DNA from: Phoronis australis
Lineage: Eukaryota; Phoronida; Phoronidae
DNA length: 63,087 nucleotides
Direction of reading: 5' to 3'
Assembly (NCBI GenBank): GCA_002633005.1
Contig: NMRA01000679.1
Span: forward strand, 17,620 to 80,706
The notes under the pieces are model-generated. The model saw only the letters and a list, made by a program, of their open reading frames with translations. It was not told where the DNA came from and ran no database searches. The stretch's first letter is position 1. Every line of letters starts with the position of its first letter. A program made the position numbers and the translations under genes. Below are positions 44,397 through 56,050 of this stretch, one piece after another.

Positions 44397-44785
44397 ATGG
44401 CGACACCGATATCGAATTTTCCAGAATTCAACTGTGCAATAGACAGTAGAACCAAGATAGACATCGTAAATGATTTGAAAACATAATAGCGGCGATTGCC
44501 CACAAACTTGCGTTGTTATTACACTGTGGCGGCGAACGACTTCATGACATCTCCAAGACTTTAACTATAGTAAAGGCTTCTGGAGAAGACAGTTATACTA
44601 CTGCTTTGCGGTGTTTTGATGACTACTTCAAATCCCAGAACATCGAATATGAAACATATCCATGAGACATAACAGGAACAGTCTGAATCTCTATCCGCAT
44701 ACCATACGAGACTGATTGAAATCCCCAAGTGATGTGAACTCGCTGATGGAGACAGAACGATCAAATCAATTAAAAAGATGACGTA
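44397..44785 (+). pseudogene. Gypsy-type LTR retrotransposon gag fragment
   Basis: ATG at 44397 opens MATPISNFPEFNC. After a stop and shift near 44487, ALLLHCGGERLHDISKTL and YTTALRCFDDYFKSQNIEY follow. A further shift leads to SESLSAYHTRLIE. These are the ordered blocks of Ty3/Gypsy gag capsid proteins (ALLLH..G..v.diF, A...L..YF...N..YE, ESL.AYHTRL). About a third of the usual gag length remains. Zinc knuckle, protease and polymerase are absent because an L1-like element begins at about 44789. Confidence 0.72.
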
Positions 44786-44788
44786 ACA

Positions 44789-45384
44789 TATTTACAAGAG
44801 ACATACAGTACCACGGAGTCTATTACAAGATGGGAATGTGAATGGGGTGGAATCATTATTGCAAGTCATGGCACAAATTATAGCAAAGGAACTGCTATTT
44901 TACTGCATCCACAGTTGGATTTTGAAATTATTTCAACTACAAAAGGTACAGACGTGAGGTGTAATCTGATTAATTGCAAAATTTTACAAGAACATGATAC
45001 CTTGCTTAATGTATACTTCTCAAATGAAACAAGAAAACAACTTGAATTTGTGGAAAGTTTGGGCAATGTAGTACTCAAAAATGCTCACGATATAAATATT
45101 CTATGCGCAGGTGATTTCAACTGTCCACTGTCTGATTTGGACAAATAGGTAAACTTGATTTTTCTACAAAACTCCAAGTTAGTCAAAAAATTAAAAAATT
45201 TGGATATATCAACAAGATCTTCGATGTATGGAGGGAAAAAAATCCTGGTATAAGGAAGTACACATGGCGTAACAACATGTCAAAGTAGAATCGACTATTG
45301 GCTGGTTCCCAGAACATTGTGTACAAAACAGGTTGACATTATGAACGACTTTGTATTCTCTGACCACTCTGCCATAGTACTGAT
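44789..45384 (+). pseudogene. L1-like apurinic-type endonuclease domain
   Basis: YLQETYSTTESITRWECEWG opens the frame (44789). SKGTAILLHPQLDFEI and INILCAGDFNCPLSDLDK (GDFN metal/catalytic block) follow to a stop at 45146. After a shift, YTWRNN, a broken RIDYWLV block and FVFSDHSAIVLI (catalytic SDH) complete the domain. The first N-terminal residues are missing. The frame is cut at 45386 by a TA-inserted transposon. Confidence 0.82.
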
Positions 45385-47049
45385 TACCGTATTTGCCCCA
45401 ATAACCTCCCAGGGCGCTAAGAAAAGTTCGTTTCGGGGGAGCACTTATTTTTACCCAAGGCTGTTGAAACCGGTCTCCGAAACAGGTGAAATCGGAAGCT
45501 AAGATTCATCATATTTACGCTTTGTGATGTATCTGTAACCTATGACAGATTTTCTACAAAACTATGGTGCAGTGCTATCAAACTTTGCTATTAAATTCCG
45601 ATCATTTTTCAGAAAATTGTGATAAAATTCTAGGGCAAAAACTCAGACGACGACTGACTGCCTCACAATCATCGATATAATAACTTGAATGCTTGAATGA
45701 AAATAGTTTTGACTCAAGCAAATTACCTGAAATCTTTCTTAAGTTTTCCAAATAGTGCCCCTGAGATTTTTCAATGCCCGTGGAGTCGGGATTAACAGCA
45801 GGTTAAGTCCAAATCTCTGCTAGATCGTGTCATCTATGATCGCAGAGCTACTTGGCAACACAAGTAAAATCTCTGGATGAACACACATGTTGTAGTCATG
45901 TGACATTTGTTTTGAAGTTCGTATGTCTCGCGTGTTTAAGAGAGCGAACGCGCCATGCGTGTCACCAGATTTCAATAGCCAGAGAAAACCAATCTGACGA
46001 GCTAGAGGTGCATTGTATCTCAAGAAATTGGCACTAGCAACGGTAAATCAGAACATGTTTTATTCAGCACTTGCCGGTCTCATCTGCCAAAAAACATTCC
46101 ACAATTGTCTAGGTAAGGCCATATTAGTCGCTCTGTGGCTGGATGCATACGTGACAGCCTGACAGTTATTTTTCGGGTGTAAGGGTGTGTTAGTATTCAC
46201 TGTCAGTGGTCAATTTATCGGATATTTGGCTTTAAAAACACCAATTATAGTTAATTGAACAATCTGTCTTAAAAATAACTGAAGTTTTTTATGATACCGT
46301 AAACGTTCGGGTTAACACCCATGCTCAGTTAACCGCCCACCCCTAGGTGGATTTTCGATTTAACTGCCCACTGCTCGGTTAACCGCCCATCTGCGATTTT
46401 TGAAGATTTCCAGGTTTCCAGATTTCTCTCGGTTAAGCGCCCATCCCCAACTTTTAAACATTGATGACTTAGCGCCCAGTGCTATGGAAACGTGCAATTC
46501 CCTGACTTTTAGATCGATGATCACAATTAGAGTGCAACGACGGCTTCTGAGCCGGCGGTTTGGCAATGTGAATTATAATACAAGTAACAAATTCTTGTCT
46601 TGGGTCATGGATTTACTTCAAATTATAATACTTGAACGTTTTGTCACTTCATTTTCTTCCCATGTTCGCAAAGTTCATGAACCCCGCCGGCTTCAATGCC
46701 TCCGCTTTTAGCGAGGCGGTCTGCCGCACTGAGTTTCTGTCTGCAGTACACTAGATAAAACATATATTCGAAAAAAATCGGGCCAGAGAAATGTGACAGT
46801 GGTTTTTCCAAACCTTCCAATTCGCTTTTGGTAAGAAGCTCTCGTATTTTGAAGAATTTCCATAACTCACGGAAAGATGTCAAATTCTTGCAGGTTATCG
46901 AGGATGTTTAGAGACCCAACAGACAATGTACCTTGCTTGCCGATTTGCTGTCCCTCGATTTCTGAATTCAAAGGTTGGCAAAACGTTACTGGATAATTGT
47001 GTTTCATCCTGAAGAAATAAAAAACTGCAAGTCAAATTTTGTTTTTCGC

Positions 47050-47217
47050 TTATTGCATCTCAGACAAGTTGGCATTAGCAGATTCCGCCAAAGTCGCTGG
47101 CGGTCTTTGTAGTACGATTTCTTGCGACAGGCGCAACTGTGCATTATCATATCCACCTAGCCTTTTAGCTTCCCAAATATTTTTGTTTCTACATTGGGCA
47201 GTTTCAGTCTGAACAAA
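47050..47217 (-). CDS. Unidentified exon-like frame in element K
   Basis: After an acceptor-like TTTTGTTCAG (minus strand, about 47227-47218) the frame runs about 55 codons: TETAQCRNKNIWEAKRLGGY, then LRLSQEIVLQRPPATLAES, to TAA (47052-47050). The composition looks like real protein. It may be part of K's transposase or of a captured gene. No family recognised. Confidence 0.35.
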   Translation of the reverse strand, partial: FVQTETAQCRNKNIWEAKRLGGYDNAQLRLSQEIVLQRPPATLAESANANLSEMQ

Positions 47218-47274
47218 ATTCTTACCATTCGAGTCTGAGACATCTACGAAGTAACTGATTGAAAATTAGCGGCA

Positions 47275-47765
47275 GTGGTAATGACGTGCACGCAGTTAGC
47301 TACGGGCATGGAACATCAGGTCCAGGGATCATCGAGCCGGGAACTATTGGAACAGACTTGACATCATAGTTTTTGCTCATTGGAACAGAGCAATATCGTA
47401 AAACAATGGTTTTTTGTAGCAACAGCTTAAAAGTACGGAGTTGCGCCGGTGTACTCCTTTACGTAGGGCTGTCGCTGTTCTCTTTTGATGTGCAATCTCT
47501 GAAGTGGTGTAAGTTCCCACACTCTGGAGTGCATGTTACCTCGACAACAACATATGTGATTGACAGGTGACTCATACCTACGCGCGTGCTGAATCCAGCT
47601 GCAGTCTTTTGTCTCATACTGAAACAGGCAGTTAAATTACTTGACAGCATTTCCAAGTCTAGTGATGGCATATTGCGCACTAACAGCGGGACCGACCAGT
47701 GCCGCAGTGCGATATTGCCGTAGGAGATATTATAATAGGATAATCTGTACATATTGCATGTAAAA
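47275..47765 (-). repeat. Segment repeated at 40640-41115
   Basis: Inverted relative to the 40.6 kb copy and similar over almost 0.45 kb with small indels. Both contain the pieces listed for 40406-41640. In this copy it is internal to element K, so the 40.6 kb copy is probably a truncated K relative. Confidence 0.65.
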
Positions 47766-49249
47766 TAAACGTGTTTTTCGAAATACTTTATGACTGCCAG
47801 GTAGGCCTATCTACTCGCGTAGGTTGGAATTTCCCAGTGGCAGGTATAACACGTCTATAATCTCGACTCGCATTCCCAAAATTCTTGTCGCCAATATGAC
47901 CTGCAGTTCGTTATGCCGAGAGTGGAGTCTCGGTTGCAAAACACTGACTCAGAAAGGATGCGTTGCTGGTTGAAGCTCTTCACTAATTTAGTTGTATAGC
48001 TGCGCAAACCATGGATGCCGGTTACCCAAAGAATTGGGGCTACATCTACGAATTGTTTTTTACTGACGCTGATACGTGTATGACTGATGATTTTTTCCTC
48101 AGACTCTACTATATGCGGTCACTAGACTCATCCCCGTCAATATAGTGTTAGTAATTTTAAAATAAAATGCTTGTTTTTGAGTAATGCCTTTGCGGTAACT
48201 TTTGATTGACGACTGGCTCATGTCCGCTTACCCCCAATTCTCATCTTCTTTGCGTGGCAGTTTTCACGCAATTGGAAGTGGGCAGCGTCGGGCGGTCGAG
48301 ATAAAACAGCTAGCCGCAGAACCATACGTTGAAAATGAGTCACGGAGTCTAATCTAATCTAATCTAATCTAATTTCCAACATAGACATCCCAAAAACAAA
48401 AAAAACACCTGAATTTGTTTTTCAAACTTTTATCCCATCATTAATTTTAAAACTGGTCTTTAACTAAGAACTTGACACAGCTAGCACCATAAATTTGATG
48501 TCTACTGTGACCTCTGCAACACGTGAAGCTCGCACCCGCACACGCACGTTATCGCGTGAGAATAGATGCAATCCAAGTTATTGTTACTGGTCGTCTCCGC
48601 ACTACAGCTCTAATAAGATCACAGGATGGCACAGAGCTATTACTCACCAATTTTGTAAATTTAATTGTGATTGACTAATCTGTGAGCAACAGAAAATGTT
48701 TTGGGATCGTCCACTGTTATGACACTTTTAGCGGCATTTGGCGACTTGACGATGAAGCTCTTTGAAAAGTTCTACGCGTTCCGAGTACGTGTGTCGCGTG
48801 TACTCTGATCATGAGGTAAGATTAACTGCTCAGGGCGGTTTTCTGTCGTAAGAAGCGCCCATGTTCAGTTAACCGCCCACCCTGGATTTCTTGAAATTTC
48901 ACGTTTAAACGCCCATGTCTGGTTAACCGCGCCCAACCCCGATTTTTTGGGTTTGCCAATTTAACCGCCCAGGGTGTTAACTGAATGTTTACAGTATTAG
49001 AAACAGTCGGAAATAAAAACCTTATTCTTCTACTTCTTCAGTGTTCTGGTCTTTTGGGCGAAGTCTGCAGTTCGCCGCAATGATGCCGTCAGGCCCCACA
49101 GTTTTACCTTGAATTCCACCGGAAATTAGTGCCAATATTTATTTCTTGCCAGTGCTTTACTCGTTATGAAGATTGGTCCTGAAGGTTAATGTCTGCGATG
49201 ACAGGTGTGTAGCGCGCGCTTCCTGGCCACATGCTTTTAACACCAAGTT

Positions 49250-49590
49250 TTTATTAGTCTTCGATTCAATTCGTAGTTTTTACATGTACAAAAAATTTGG
49301 AATCCTGTTCTAGTGATGGAAAAGATATGGAATGTGTATGGGAAAGATTCAATCGGCTGAGTCTGTTCTGACATTGAATGGTCAGACCATAGTGGGACAC
49401 GTTCCTCGCAAGATCAGCAAAACTTGCGCTCTTTTTAGACCACGGCAGAAGTTTGAAGTGCATAGTCATGGCTAAATACAGACATATAGCGGCGAGGCTA
49501 GTGGTCTAGAAACTCCGCGCACAATGAGTTTTTTAGGATTGCCAGATCTTGTTGACAAATTGGAAGACGTTACTGTGGAATTTTAGCGCT
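49250..49590 (+). pseudogene. HIRAN-like domain relic in family A copy
   Basis: TIVGHVPRKISKTCALF is readable (about 49386-49436), with the rest in shifted frames: LKCIVMAKY and SGLETPRTMSF. Same position as 33600-33960. The VPRKIS block is closer to the family pattern than in the 33.7 kb copy. Confidence 0.58.
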
Positions 49591-49711
49591 ATAGGTAAGA
49601 CATTTTTCGCAATGTACACGTTAATGGGGGAGGCCCTTATTTCAGCAAAGTCTGAAAACGAGTGGGGGGGCGCTTATAGGGGCATAGGCGGTTACTAGGG
49701 CGAATACTGTA

Positions 49712-50972
49712 TTAAAATTTCCAAATAAGAAAAACATGGTCCGGGATTATGGAAATGTAATAATAGTTATCTTGATGACCTTGGTTATTTAAAAAAAATT
49801 ACTGTGTTGCCGCATGCAGGAGAATGTATGCCAACTTTAAAAATAAAAATCTTGTGTGGGATTTCACCAAAAACGAAATCAGAAAAGCGTCTACTGATTA
49901 CGATAAAACAAAATGTACAAAAAGAAAAAAAGAACATTTCCATCTTATTGATACAATAAATATGCTGACGTCTCAAGTAGAAAATAACCGGGCTGAAGAA
50001 GAAGCTAAAATAGCCTTGAACAAGGCAAAAACAAAACTTCAATTAATACAACCTTTGTCTATTAAAGGCTCGATTATAAGGAGAAAAGTTCAATGGGTAG
50101 ACAAAGGGGAAAATTCCCATTCTTTTAGAAACCTAGAAGTAAGGAATTGTGTACAAAAACAAATTCTTTCATTAAAAGATGGTCATCAAAGTGTTACCAC
50201 TCCTACTAGAGTGAGAGAGTTGCAAACCCAGTATTATAAAAACCTGTATTCCAAAAAAGTAAATAATTGTGGATCCCTCCCAACATTATTTACATTACCA
50301 AAAAATAAACAACCTTCTGAAGAAGAGTCTCTAGAACTTGATCAAGACTCCACTGAAGACAAAATTTTCGAGGCTCTCCAAAGAACAAAATCTAATGGCG
50401 GAATTTCATATTATGAGTTTTATAAAACATTTTGGGTGGGTAATTAAATATGAATTAATAGAGTTTTGATTTTAGCTTCCAGATAGACGAATTGTCCACG
50501 TCACAGAGACAAAGTGTCATAACTCTTATACACAAAAACAAAGACAGTGAGGAACTTCTGTTCCATCTTAAATTGTGACTAAAATTTGATCACAAAAGCC
50601 AATACAAATAGAATTTATAAGTACATAGACAAATTGATTTACCCTGATCAGACGTCATTACCTAAAATGTATATTGGCCAAACTATTCGATTAGTTAAAG
50701 ATTTGATGGAATATTACAAACAAAATAAACTAGATGGCCAAATTATATTCCTGGATTTCAAGAAAGCATACGACACCTTAAATTTGGTTTACTTGTTCAA
50801 AACTTTAAAAGCCTTTGATTTTGGACAAGGGATAATAAGTAAAATAAAAATTTTGTATAATAAAATCTCATCCTGTGTGTTAAATAACGGATTCACCACT
50901 CGGTACCTTGACATTGAAAGAGACTTACGACAGGGTGATCCGCTGTCAAGTCCCTTCTTTGTGTTATGTGCA
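49712..50972 (+). pseudogene. L1-like pre-RT and first half of RT
   Basis: 49741 on: GPGLWKCNNSYL and LDDLGYLKKI link endonuclease to RT. The frame 49824-50447 holds NLVWDFTKNEIRKAS, VQWVDKGENSHSFRNLE and YYKNLYSKK, typical L1 pre-RT text. The RT start is partly deleted (SVITLIHKNKD remains, NWRPISLLN missing). The frame 50586-50972 gives DQTSLPKMYIGQTIRLVKDL, then IIFLDFKKAYDTLN (first catalytic Asp) and RQGDPLSSPFFVLCA. It ends where element 2 begins. Confidence 0.82.
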
Positions 50973-51775
50973 GTCAAGGATACTATTAAATTAGTTAAAC
51001 AACAGTATATGACTGACGGCATTCAGACAGTTGATAGAACAAGTAATTCAGATTTACAATTGTCTATAAATGATCAACTTTTTCTTGAAACGTTGTTGAT
51101 GGAGATTCGCGACAAAACAATTTCCTTTGCTACTTACTTAAAAAGAAAAAGTGATAGAGCCAAACAGCAACTTATCAAAGAAATAAGTTTGTTGGAAAAA
51201 AGTCTAAGCTTTGACAGGGAACTACTAGAACAAAAAATATAGACTTCTGAGCTAAGGCAAAACAAGTTAAGAGGTCTTATGACTAGGTCGAGAGCAAGAT
51301 GGATTGAAGAGGGTGAAAAACCTTCCAAATATTTTCTTCAATTGGAAAATAGACATTACACAAGTAAGTTTATGCCTTTTTGTGAAATCTGACAATACTA
51401 AAACCAATAGTGAAAAAGAGGTTATTCAAGAAACCAAAACTTTTTATGAAACTCTATACAAATATAGACATTCTAACAATACTGCTTTAGAAACTCTTCT
51501 TGATAAGGTTTGTGTCTCCAAACCGAATGAGACAGAAAAAGAAAAATTAGAAGATCTTCTGACATATGAAGAAGTCACACAATGCTTGAAAAAAAAAATG
51601 AAAAACAAGAACCCAGGTTCTGATGTTTTTTCAGTGAAATTTTTGAATTTTTTTGGGCTGAGATTTCGTTGTTCGCTCACTTCATACTGGTTTTGCTGTT
51701 GGGCAGTTATCATCGATACGGAAAGAGGGAGTATATACCTGCATCCCTAACGGAGCAGATAAAAGTAAACATTAT

Positions 51776-52540
51776 TTGAAAAACTGGAGACCCATATCCT
51801 TACTCAATGTGACATACAAATTGGCTTCTTCGGCTGTGGCTGAACGCTTAAAATCCGTTTTGGGAAAACTAATCAGTAAGGACCAGACAGGTTTCGTTTC
51901 TGGAAGAAATATGAACGAAAATATCCGTGTGCTATATGATTTAATGTTTTATGCCCAGGCAGCTAACAAACCAGGATTGCTTTTACTGATTGAATTTGAG
52001 AAAGCATTTGATTCATTGTCGTGGAATTTTATTCAAAAAACTTTATCTTTCCTTAATTTTGGTTGGTCTATGAGAAAGTGGGCGAAAGTCTTTTACAGTA
52101 ATGTTAGTCCTGTGTTGTCGTAAATGATCACCCATCTTCCTGGTTCAATATTTCACATGGCTGCAGACAAGGTGACCCTTTGTCTCCCTACATTTTCATA
52201 TTGTGTGCAGAGAGCTTGGCGTATTTAATCCAGAATAATAAAAAATATTGCTGGTATAGTTGCAGGAAATAAGGAATATTTGATTTCACAATATACGGAT
52301 GACACATCAATTACGTTGGATACGTGGAATTTGTCATTAACTAGCACATTGAATGTACTTGATTTGGTTGCTAGTGTCTACGGTCTCCACATGAATGTGG
52401 ATAAAACAAAAGCCATATGGTTTGGAAGTAAAACTTGTAGTGATGACGCAAGTCCTACAAAAGAAAGTCTATCTTGGACAAAAAATCTTTTAGAGTCTAT
52501 CTTGGACAAAAAAATCTTAGATTTTTTGGGTGGATTTTGA
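51776..52540 (+). pseudogene. Reverse transcriptase domain of L1-like element 2
   Basis: KNWRPISLLNVTYKL opens the domain. GFVSGRNMNENIRVLYDLM and LLLIEFEKAFDSLSW follow; the first catalytic Asp (FDxxKAFD) has become Glu. CRQGDPLSPYIFILCAES is in a shifted frame (about 52160). QYTDDTSI (YADD box, 52289) and GLHMNVDKTKAIWFG complete it. A stop ends the first frame at 52121 and a second shift lies near 52245. Not functional. Confidence 0.85.
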
Positions 52541-53830
52541 CACTCAGTTGGATGGTGTGACACATATGAACTTCACTGCAAGAATAACTGAGATCAAGTC
52601 TTTATTAAAAAGTTGAAGTCAACGAAATTTAACGCCGTTTGGCAGAGTAACAGTAATTAAAACTTTAGCTATTTCTAAACTTAATTTTTTGTTGTCAAGT
52701 TTACCAAATCCACCAGTACAAGTCTTGGATGAAATGAATACGACATTTTTTAGGTTTGTATGGCAGACTCGTAATGATAAAATTAAACGAACTACGGCCT
52801 GTTTAGGACTAGATCAAGGAGTAATTCAAATGGTTAATATGCATACTTTCAGCAAAGCTTTAAAACTTGCCATGGCCCATAGATATCTTGAAAGCCCTGC
52901 GTCTAAAAGTGGTGAATTACATCACTCTACCCGTTCTTAAAGAATCTTGCTTCATTTAGAGATGACTTTATCAAGTCGAAGTTAACTCTAGATGGTAATT
53001 TCTACTGACGTGATGTATTTGGAAGTATGACATCTTTCTACAAGAAAATAATTGTTGCAAGTAAAGAAGACTTTTTGAATCAACCTTTGTGGTTTAATAG
53101 TAACTTGGCGATCGGAGGCACAAGTGTTTTTTATAAGCCTTGGTTTGTAAAAGGCTTAAGATTTATTAGATATGTATACGTCTGATGGTGATTTCGTTAG
53201 TTTGAACCATATGAAGAATAGGTTAGATGTAAAAACCAACTTCGTAGAATATAATGGTGTTTCTGTTCTAACAAGGATTCAAGTCTATTTCAAAGTAAAT
53301 TTAAAAGTGTTAGTGTCTACTCTCCTTGCATGCCTTTAGCAATAACTCACGGAAAGATTTGAAGGGTTGTAGACATATTTGTTCAGTCTTTAATGACGTT
53401 AAGAAACCTTCTAAGTCAGAGCGTAAATGGGAAATAGAGTTACCGTAAGAGATAGTTTAGATTGGAAGAAAATATACACATTGCCTTATGAAATTACAAA
53501 GGATCCCAACATTAGATCGTTCCAATTTAGAATACTACACAGGATTATTGCAACAAATACCTTTTTGGTCAAAATCCGTGTTCGGGATTCAAATTTATGT
53601 TCCTTTTGTAATAAAGTTCCAGAGACGCTGTCACACCTTTTTTGGGAATGAAGCCGTGTACAAGATTTCTGGAAGGAATTCGGAAAGCTACTACACAAGT
53701 GTCGAATTCCGAGAGTGAGCTTCCCAACTGTCTCTCTCACAAACGTGTTATTCTTGGATTTTATGAGATGCACGATTTTCTATTTAATAGTTTGCTTCTA
53801 CCAGCCAAACACTACATTTACTAGCAGAGA
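52541..53830 (+). pseudogene. C-terminal region of L1-like element 2
   Basis: KFNAVWQ-like text, TVIKTLAISKLNFLLSSLPN and FFRFVWQTRNDKIKR continue after RT. The frame 53427-53651 holds IRSFQFRILHRIIATNTFLV and CSFCNKVPETLSHLFWE, the Cys-rich CxxC...HLFW.C end typical of fish- and invertebrate-type L1 proteins. Broken by several stops and shifts. Confidence 0.78.
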
Positions 53831-54120
53831 CGTCACAAAAATATACCTAATTTTCACAAGTTCGTAACAATAATTATGAATACTATAATGCTGAAAACTT
53901 AATTGCATATAAAAACTTTGTATATGACAGCCTCTCTGCGAAATGAGAAAATTTCATTGCTCAGGTTAACTCCATGTAGAAGTTGTTAACTTTATATGAG
54001 ATATGAAACTGGTCTCTCCTGTTATGTGCATGCCTGAATGAATGGATATGGATGTACTTATTTGTTTGTTTGTCTTTTTGTACTTGTTTGTAAATGATAA
54101 TAAATACCTGAAAAAAAAAG

Positions 54121-56050
54121 AATAATTATTTTCATGGTTTAGAAATTTATAATAATGAAATCAACATAACCCAGTACGTGGACAACACCATTTTGTTCAT
54201 TCAAGATGAGAATTACGGAAAAGAATGTTTTATTTTTTAAAATTATTTGGGAAAAAATGTTTTATTTTTTTAAATTATTTGGAGATATTTCTGGCTTACA
54301 TTTAAACCCTGAAAAGGGCTAAGGTTTATATATTTCTGCCCGAGGTGGTGCCCATCGTCTTCAAAAAATGTACAATATCTCTTGGCCAAGAAAACCTATA
54401 AAAAGTCTAGGAACTTATTTCGGACAAAAAGACAAAGAAGTTTAATCATGGTTATAAAATTCAGAAATTAAAAGATCTATTAAATATTTGGAAAACTAGA
54501 CATTTGACGACCACAGGGAGGATTCATGTTGTAAAAACCTACGGTTTGTCTAGGTTGATTCACATTTTAGCCAATATTGAAGTTACAGAATAAAGGAATC
54601 TGTCACTGAACTTCCACATGAAGAAGGAGAGTTAAAATATCCTAGTGTGCAAGTAATTAAAAATAGCCTCATATTCAATTGGGTCAAATCTTTAAATTCA
54701 GGAGGAAATGGAAGTTGGAAATTTTATCTCAAGTCTCTTTTAACTAAATTGGGTGGTGACCTTACTTTCTTCTCAAACTTTCGTTTAAGAAATTTGAAAA
54801 TGTCAATTAACAATTCCTTTTATACTGAAGTGCTGAAAAGCTTAGAGCCCTTGAATATAGAAGTTTTTAAGAATATTCTTATCAACAAACAAGTGTTGTG
54901 GAATAATCAAAACATTTTACTTAGTAATAAATCAGTATTTTATCGGGAAAAGTTTAAAGCGGGGCTGTTATTTTGTGAAGATTTTCTAGATAATGAAAAT
55001 AAAATTCTTAGTTGCGATTTTACCAAAAATAAATACAATATCAAGAATTTTTGTATATTGCAATACAATGTTGTTGTTAGTGCATTGAGGAAGCATCTTG
55101 GTGAACTAGAACCAAGATCTATTGGTTGTAACAACTTTCATTTAATTGATTATAACAGTAGTAGTAAAGATTGGTTTACAAATTGTACTATACATACTTT
55201 TGCACAAAAACCCAACAATTATGTGTGGTTAAGTCATTATTATAATGAAAACGAAATTAGAGAAATTTATTTTTTACCTTTTAGCCTCCCTATAAATCCT
55301 GAATAGAAAAACCTCAGGTACCTCTATACCCATAGAAGAATATTTACAAATATCACTTTATACAAAATAGGGGTGGTTCAAACTGATAAGTGTCTCTATT
55401 GTGATGAGTTAGACTTTACTTCATATGTTTTATAACTGCACATGTGTCAGGACTTTCTGGGAATCTGTGCAAACACTTAAATAAAGCCCTAAATACCCAG
55501 TACATGTTTACGATTTGGGACATATTAGATTTTGTTCAAATCACTAATCCAAACCACAAATTAATTTGCAATACCATTAATACACTTGCACTTTACTTCA
55601 TTTATTAGGCATCAAAGGTAGCAAAGCCTCTCTTTTTTAACGATTTCATGTTGAAATTACAACCGTTTATCAACACAATTTTAATAGATACCTTGAACAC
55701 AAATGTGGATAAATGGACAGGTCTGCACGCATGCTTTTAATTAGTATTCTAGGAATGACCAATGAATGAAGTTGTACTGTTATTATTATTTTTATATGGA
55801 TGTATGTTTGTATGTATTTATATGGCACATAATTTCTTTGGACAACATTTCAACAACGGCGTGAGTGTGTGTATGTGAATGCGCACGAAAGTCCTCCTCC
55901 CTGCTACCCTTTCCCCGTTTAAGTTGCATTTTATTGCCTTATATAATTATTAGTTAATATTATATACTTTTGTTAAGGCCAGAACTGAGGCGCCCAACCT
56001 CAGACTGGCTTTGTGCTATGTCTGGGCAATAAATGTATAAAAAAGAAAAA
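54121..56050 (+). pseudogene. Second half of L1-like element 1
   Basis: EIYNNEINITQYVDNTILFI carries the YADD box as YVDN, so the active site is lost. ISGLHLNPEKG and LTTTGRIHVVKTYGLSRLIH follow with shifts. A long frame (54647-55306) covers NWVKSLNSGGNGSWKFYLKS through SHYYNENEIREIYF. The Cys-rich end is CLYCDELDFTSYVL (55394 on). The 3' untranslated part runs to AATAAATGTATAAAAAAG near 56050. Confidence 0.82.

Larger units (their letters stand above)
46297..48994 (-). mobile_element. Element K: GTTAACCGCCCA-ended DNA transposon
   Basis: CCGTAAACGTTCGG plus GTTAACACCC at the left is inverted at the right as GGTGTTAACTGAATGTTTACAG. TA (46295-46296 and 48995-48996) is duplicated. Both ends contain several degenerate GGTTAACCGCCCA copies (46320-46440, 48870-48970). 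The interior has minus-strand coding-like pieces (46644-46883, 47050-47217), a (TCTAA)5 run (48347-48373) and segments repeated at 37540-37660 and 40640-41115. The ends resemble family A in design (CCGTA start, TA target), so the two may use related transposases. Confidence 0.85.
45387..49709 (+). mobile_element. Family A DNA transposon inside L1, carrying element K
   Basis: TA (45385-45386) and TA (49710-49711) flank CCGTATTTGCCCCAATAACC and its inverse. Removing the element with one TA brings SDHSAIVLI and the following L1 blocks (GPGLWKCNNSYL, 49741 on) back into one frame, apart from one stop. About 1.62 kb belongs to the A element; 2.7 kb is element K. The right arm has the HIRAN-like relic. 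Confidence 0.9.
50973..54120 (+). mobile_element. L1-like retrotransposon 2, nested in element 1
   Basis: The first readable text is VKDTIKLVKQQY (from about 50973), which belongs before the pre-RT and follows element 1's FVLCA abruptly. NDQLFLETLLMEIRDKTISF, SRARWIEEGEKPSKYFLQLE (about 51291 on), RT and C-terminus follow in order to GATAATAAATACCTG and a 9-A tail at 54111-54119. It is 5' truncated. No target duplication is visible, and element 1 seems to lack about ten codons at the joint, suggesting insertion with a small deletion. Confidence 0.82.
44789..56050 (+). mobile_element. L1-like retrotransposon 1, twice interrupted
   Basis: One element can be followed through two insertions: endonuclease (44789-45384), pre-RT and RT (49712-50972), then the rest of RT and the C-terminal region with 3' end (54121-56050, ending AATAAATG and an A-rich tail). 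Insertions are a family A transposon (45387-49709) and a second L1-like element (50973-54120). It is 5' truncated. Many stops and frameshifts show it is long dead. It is not closely related to a vertebrate L1 but shares the motif order. Confidence 0.85.

Noticed and set aside
49785-50042. Minus-strand 85-codon frame with Phe-rich text
   Set aside because: Shadow of the L1-like pre-RT frame on the plus strand.
51444-51713. Minus-strand 89-codon frame
   Set aside because: Shadow of the plus-strand L1-like element 2 frame.
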